Assembly (NCBI GenBank): GCA_021234535.1
Contig: CM037840.1
Span: forward strand, 2,488,421 to 2,552,420
DNA length: 64,000 nt
Source of the DNA: Stichopus chloronotus
Lineage: Eukaryota > Echinodermata > Holothuroidea > Aspidochirotida > Stichopodidae
Reading direction: 5' to 3'
The notes under the pieces were generated by a model, which made no database searches, was not told the DNA's origin, and saw only the letters and a list, made by a program, of their open reading frames with translations. The first letter of the stretch is position 1, and each line of letters opens with the position of its first letter. This document shows, piece by piece, positions 59,401 to 64,000 of the stretch. The position numbers and the translations under genes were made by a program.

Positions 59401-61772
59401 GTTTACTTTGTTTGACAATAAATATGATCTTGTCTACGTGAAAGCAATTGTTTTTCCCAAAGAAGATTAGGGATTTAGAGATTAACTCTTGATAATCTGG
59501 GAGACAATTTTGTATTACCAGTATATTTTTTACCAGTGACAACAGGTTATGATCATCTACCTGTGCTAGTAGAAACGTTCTCAAGTTTTCTTGATCCTTA
59601 GATGACCCTTTTCAACCAAAATAAGCTTAAAATCCTAATAACCAAGCAACTAAGATAATAATATATTAAAAACGGTCCGGCGAAGTGCCATTTCTGGTAC
59701 GCTACGGCCCACTGATGTTTGCCCAATGCTTTGATAGTGTCAACGAAGTTATCCTATTACAGTAATCGTCTTAGTTTTGCCCCTTTCAGATCATTTTCGA
59801 TGATACCTGTTGTGTTGAAAATGGGCCCTCCAGGTGCCATTTTCCTGCGATCTGCTGGTATATTTATCAAACGTAGATACAGATATCAACAACTTTACCC
59901 AACTGTCGGGTAAAAGTAAATGTATGGGCCTACAATGGCAGGGAAATAGGTGTTTTTCATAGTGAAAATTACTATTAGATGATAGACTTCTTATTTTCTT
60001 GAACATATACCGTGTGGCGTCTTGATGATATGTGCCCCCTCCTCCACACTCACACACACACATACATATCTAGCTCAACTGGCTTTGCAATTTCATTGGC
60101 GTAAACAGTTTATGTTAAATGCGATCAAATATAATGTTAATATTTATCTCACTGATAATACTGTAATTACATAGGTAAATAAAGTGAAGTATCTACATAC
60201 AAAAAGGATTATGTCATTTTATGTTGAAAATGATTATATGACATGTTAGAAATTGGACTGCTAGTTCAAGTGTTGGTTGGAGTTTTGGTTGTTAAGAGAA
60301 CTGTGGAGTACAAATCAGCACAACATGTTTGACATAATTGCAAAGGAGTATGTTTTATGACAGTGAGATTTAAAGATTGTCCTCCTGAATACGTGTAGGC
60401 AAAGGTGAGTTTGAAACAGATGCACATAAGAAACTATATGTTTGTCTGTGTGTGGAGGGAGGGATGCGCACCTACGGACGCTGCAACATAAAATAACGGT
60501 CTCTCCCAAGAGCCCGACCCTTGTACCTCCTTCCTCGCTCACGCGGAGCTTGTAAGTGGCATATCTGCCCCAAAATTCCCGTACTGCAGGGAGGTCTGTC
60601 ACCTGATACCCCGAGCCCATCTTCACTCTGGGCATTCACGTGCTGAATGCGTTCATCTGATAAAGGGGTAGTCCAATCACTCCCTAACTGTCATCAGTAC
60701 CCCGCAAGGCATTTGCGTGTGCCTATGTGGTGTGTGTGCCTCAGGTGAGTGTATTTGTGTGAGGCCCGAGGAAAAACTGCGGCAATGGTGATACCATAAT
60801 GACTCCAGGCAATGTCTTAAAATGGGTGATCTCAAAACGCGTTTAATAATGAACGTATTTTGATTCCTTTTCTGGAGTTAGAAAGTACTTCCTGGCAGTA
60901 GATGTTTGTGTTCAGTTACATTTGCTTTTACATTAATTGAATAGACGCTAGCTTTATATTGGTAATGACATTATTTGTCCGAGCTTTCGTGACCATGGAA
61001 AACACATAACTACATTGATAGAAAATTCTGTTCTTTTTTATAGTTGGGAGATTCTTGTAATTCACTCTCACATTCAAGGTATACAGGTACACACTTTGTG
61101 GAAAACGAAAGTATGACAATACTGAGTTCAGGGATGAAGGGAAGGGAACATTCCTCTCCACGATGACCATTCGCTGAAGTCTTGATTTCCTTCTTACAGC
61201 TTGACACCCATCACACCCAGTACACCTTTGGTTCGGAGAAAGTAGAACCGTCAAATGGTGAATGCTCTTTAATTGATATCAATTATAAAGTAAAAAATGC
61301 AGGACAGCTCACATTGCGTAGCAATGTACAAAGGGCGTTCTGATCACCAGTTACGGACTGGTTTGTCTACCAGAATATAACCTTAAAACTGTGTTAAATG
61401 TTGTTAAATGATAAAAAAGAGCTTTTGCAAAGAAACAGTTTTGTTTTGTACAGTAAAGATCTAAGACAAAGAGCTTAACATTTAGACAGCTTAATTCATA
61501 TTAATTCAGCAATGTACATTTTCGTGTGATAGTTTCCCTTGGTTGTATTTAGAGTCTAAGTCTATAACAGTTACAAGTACATTTACATCTCTTTAGTTTT
61601 AGAATGTATTCTGAAACTAATCCAAATCCTTTATAACTGAATCAGGTCCTCTTCTGAAGTTAATGCTTCCAATAATTATCTTATTAGAGGTTACAAGAAA
61701 CTTTATGTATTCGATGAGTTTCATAGCAACGTGTATTTTCCTTATAAAAAATCACTGCACTGTGTCAGTCTT
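59401..61772. other. Region with no recognised gene
   Basis: This contains a GC-richer island at about 60460-60660 with a 106-codon minus-strand frame (60315-60635) and a palindrome gcattcacgtgctgaatgc at 60632-60650. A (CA)-rich end at 60045-60064 is simple sequence. Other frames look accidental. Confidence 0.5.
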
Positions 61773-62414
61773 AGCCAATTCTCCTAGCAGGTACAGTATT
61801 AATCGCGAATAAATTAGCACCATTACACAGTTAATACTCTTCTGAGTTAGTAACATGTAATATTTAACATATTCGCTTCATATTTTACATATTCTATTAT
61901 ATTCCAGGTTCGCTTTCAGGCAGGAAAACAGAGAGGGGAGGGGGCTCCTTGGGATTGTGTTAGCCTAGAAAAAAGGGTATGCTTTTTGGCACTAAAAGGT
62001 GGATAGCGCCATTATTTAAAGTTACGGCTGTTGTGTTTCCCATTTTTTCCGGAAGGTTTTTTTTTTTTTTTTTACCTTCATACACTATATTTTCGTTTCC
62101 TTAAAGCTGTAGAGGAGAGAAACTTTTCTTGAAAGATACATCTGTACTGTATTGGATTTGAACTTGTGATTATACCACTTCTGTAATTTATTATCTAGAG
62201 TGTCCCCTAACCCACTGTGCCAAGAGTGCACATGAAAGTTGGGTTGTTCAAGTTATTACAACCATCTTTACCGCAATAATATCTGCCGACTCGTCAAACT
62301 TGTGTTAATGTGTTATAACACAACACCGTTTAAATATCTATCATTAACGGTAAGAACTGTCGAAAGTCATCTCCCATTAACGGTAAGAATTGATGAGGCC
62401 TGGGGAACTGGGTA
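61773..62414 (-). mobile_element. Composite repeat with tRNA-like head, copy 2
   Basis: Inverted relative to copy 1. On the minus strand the A-box TGGCACAGTGGG (62222-62211) fits the Pol III consensus fully and the B-box AGTTCAAATCC (62164-62154) at all but the first base, again 58 nt apart. The outer doublet of ttaccgttaatg and the gtgttataacac palindrome are present. Both flanking arms are shared with copy 1, so the mobile unit is larger than the SINE core. Confidence 0.7.
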
Positions 62415-62689
62415 AATTATCTGAAACACATACATCATTTGTCCGGAAACTCACTCCAAGTAAATCTATTACATGCAATTCCATTACCTGCAATTCATTC
62501 TAAGGAAAATTGAACTACTGAGTTGGTTCAACTATAGTAACAACAAAATCACTGGGAAGGTGGAATTTGTTTGTAAGTAGCTGTGAAAATGTTGCTATCG
62601 TTTGTAATAATAGAAATAACATCAAACAAATAATTCAAATTCCTCCCGTGAATGGATAAGCTTCACTCACTAAACTTGTCAGATATAAA

Positions 62690-62900
62690 TTTAGATTTAA
62701 GACCTCTCAATACGACCGAGGAAAATCAAAACCAATGTGAATTGCTGGACTATAGTTGATATCTCCGAATCCTTTTACAACCTAAAAATGGTTTTTATCT
62801 CAAATGTGTGTTTCTTAATACGGACTATCATTACTTGTAAAAGGACTTTTTTTTAGTTTTGGAGATGGGGGTTGATGTGGTACAGTGATAATAATATAAA
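62690..62900 (+). repeat. Diverged direct duplication, left copy
   Basis: Shared word order with 63655-63885: cagatata...atttaaga-cc-ctc, then gacc/gatc-aggaaa, ccttt-aca, aaaatggt, tttctt, and a closing gtaaaag block followed by a gtacagtgat or gtgtagtgat segment. About 970 bp separate the copies. Confidence 0.55.
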
Positions 62901-63654
62901 AAAATGCTGAGAAGCCTTATTCTGGAGCAAATAAAACTATACCTAGTTACCTTGGATTAATGTATCTATGTAGCCAATACGGTAAATCATGATGCAGTGA
63001 TCAATTATAGTTTATTCTTCTTAACAAACAGTCCCCTATATTAATGGGCTAACCATACGTAAATCTATTCTTTTTATTTGGGAGCCTTTAAGGGCTCCAA
63101 AGTTACCCAAGGAAACATTTACAACGACTCTGTCGCCTCCCATACAATCTCTGCGACCATGGGTAGTAGTAGTCATAGGATCCCTTCAGTGAGTATGTGA
63201 AGTATGTTACATCAATAGTAACAAGATCCTATCACTACTCACGTTAGGTTCCCTTTGCCGGTGGTCAATAATTAAATGAGAGACGTTTAAAGTTAAATGA
63301 TTACAGTAATTTATTTACCACATTTACCGCTGTGGACTTTTTTAGAAAGGAAGCCAAGGACACAACCCCAAAAATTGACTACAGATTCTCTTTTAATCTC
63401 AAAATTAGTACATTTAGTTCTTGATATTTGTAATCGTCATCGTTAATATTATCTGCATTACTATATTTCTTATGACATGATATGAACTCCCTCCGAAAAT
63501 ACATCGCTGATGCTTTGTAGGGGAAGCAACTCTCCGAAAATGGTATGAACAGAAAATGGTATGTGCATGACAAGTTGAAGCCACAAACATAAACAAGTAT
63601 GGGAAGTTCATATAGTAATATATTCGGTTCAGATATATTATGATTTAAATCGGA

Positions 63655-63885
63655 CTAAAAATAAGACCCCTAAAAATAAGACCCCTCAGCACGATCAAGG
63701 AAACTCCCAACTAGTGTAAACTGTTGAACTACAACTAATTTAAAATTCATAAAATCCTTTGACAAAGACATTTACAAACTCAAAAATGGTGATTGGTATC
63801 CAAAACTTGTATTTCTTTTCCAGCACTATTATTTTTTGTAAAAGTAAATGTTTGAGGTTGCGGTAGTGTAGTGATATTATAAGAT
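63655..63885 (+). repeat. Diverged direct duplication, right copy
   Basis: The second copy carries in addition an immediate 15-bp tandem (aaaaataagacccct, twice at 63656-63686). No coding content is visible. It may be part of a larger dispersed element whose ends I cannot define. Confidence 0.55.
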
Positions 63886-64000
63886 AAACGTAAAGCACCA
63901 ATTTAGTGATATCTGTCACTCACCTTTATGTTTTCTTGTTACACTTCCTTCAGTCACTTTATCTCAGGGTGAAAACTGCTAGTCAAATCAGTTGAATGTC

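Noticed and set aside
59357..59584. 75-codon minus-strand frame as a host gene
   Set aside because: It sits directly behind the LINE RT remains in the same orientation and is more likely LINE-derived or accidental; no domain was recognised.
60480..60580. Faint similarity of the minus strand to 5S rRNA (gggtcgggc, gagaccg words)
   Set aside because: Only scattered words match, the spacing is wrong and the Pol III internal box is not complete, so it is not called as a 5S gene or pseudogene.

Overview
The window is animal nuclear DNA. It is AT-rich, has no long uninterrupted genes, and carries intron-split coding blocks with canonical gt/ag borders, many microsatellites, decayed transposable elements and one 100-N assembly gap (30545-30644). 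The only family recognised with confidence is cytochrome P450 family 4, closest in layout and motifs to CYP4V. A marine deuterostome, perhaps an echinoderm such as a sea cucumber, is my inference; nothing here proves the species.

Region 1 (1-30 kb, + strand) is a tandem CYP4 cluster. Gene A contributes only its last three exons (373-1705), all open, with the K-helix ExxR and the heme-Cys signature. Gene B (4805-18846) has 11 recognisable exons but is broken: a 1-nt deletion in exon 7, a 17-nt deletion just before the heme signature, a nonsense codon in the last exon, and a splice-phase clash after exon 3. A relic of a further terminal exon lies at 18945-19029. Gene C (22214-29643) is more decayed: a 13-nt deletion in exon 1, a lost donor after exon 2, a 1-nt deletion in exon 7, a stop in the heme exon, and exons 8, 9 and 11 not found. 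The introns hold a hAT-like MITE with an 8-bp target duplication, a 163-bp tandem repeat, long (GAT)n tracts and a 4-base satellite.

Region 2 (33-54.7 kb) is dominated by a nearly perfect tandem array of a 3.85-kb unit: five full copies, a partial sixth, and truncated edges. Each unit carries on the minus strand a short Pro/Thr/Asn-rich coding block with strong splice sites and symmetric phase 1-1. A candidate first exon with an ATG and a phase-1 donor sits just outside the array at 54551-54659. Together they look like a gene whose internal exon has been amplified in frame by segmental duplication. I do not recognise the product. This is the most unusual structure in the window.

Region 3 (55-64 kb) has no recognised host gene. 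It contains a decayed CR1/Jockey-type LINE on the minus strand (about 57.7-59.4 kb, first catalytic Asp of the RT motif replaced by Val), two inverted copies of a composite repeat with a tRNA-like Pol III head, and a diverged direct duplication near the right end.

Functionally, only gene A could supply a working enzyme, and its first eight exons lie outside the window. Genes B and C are best treated as pseudogenes unless the lesions are assembly errors.
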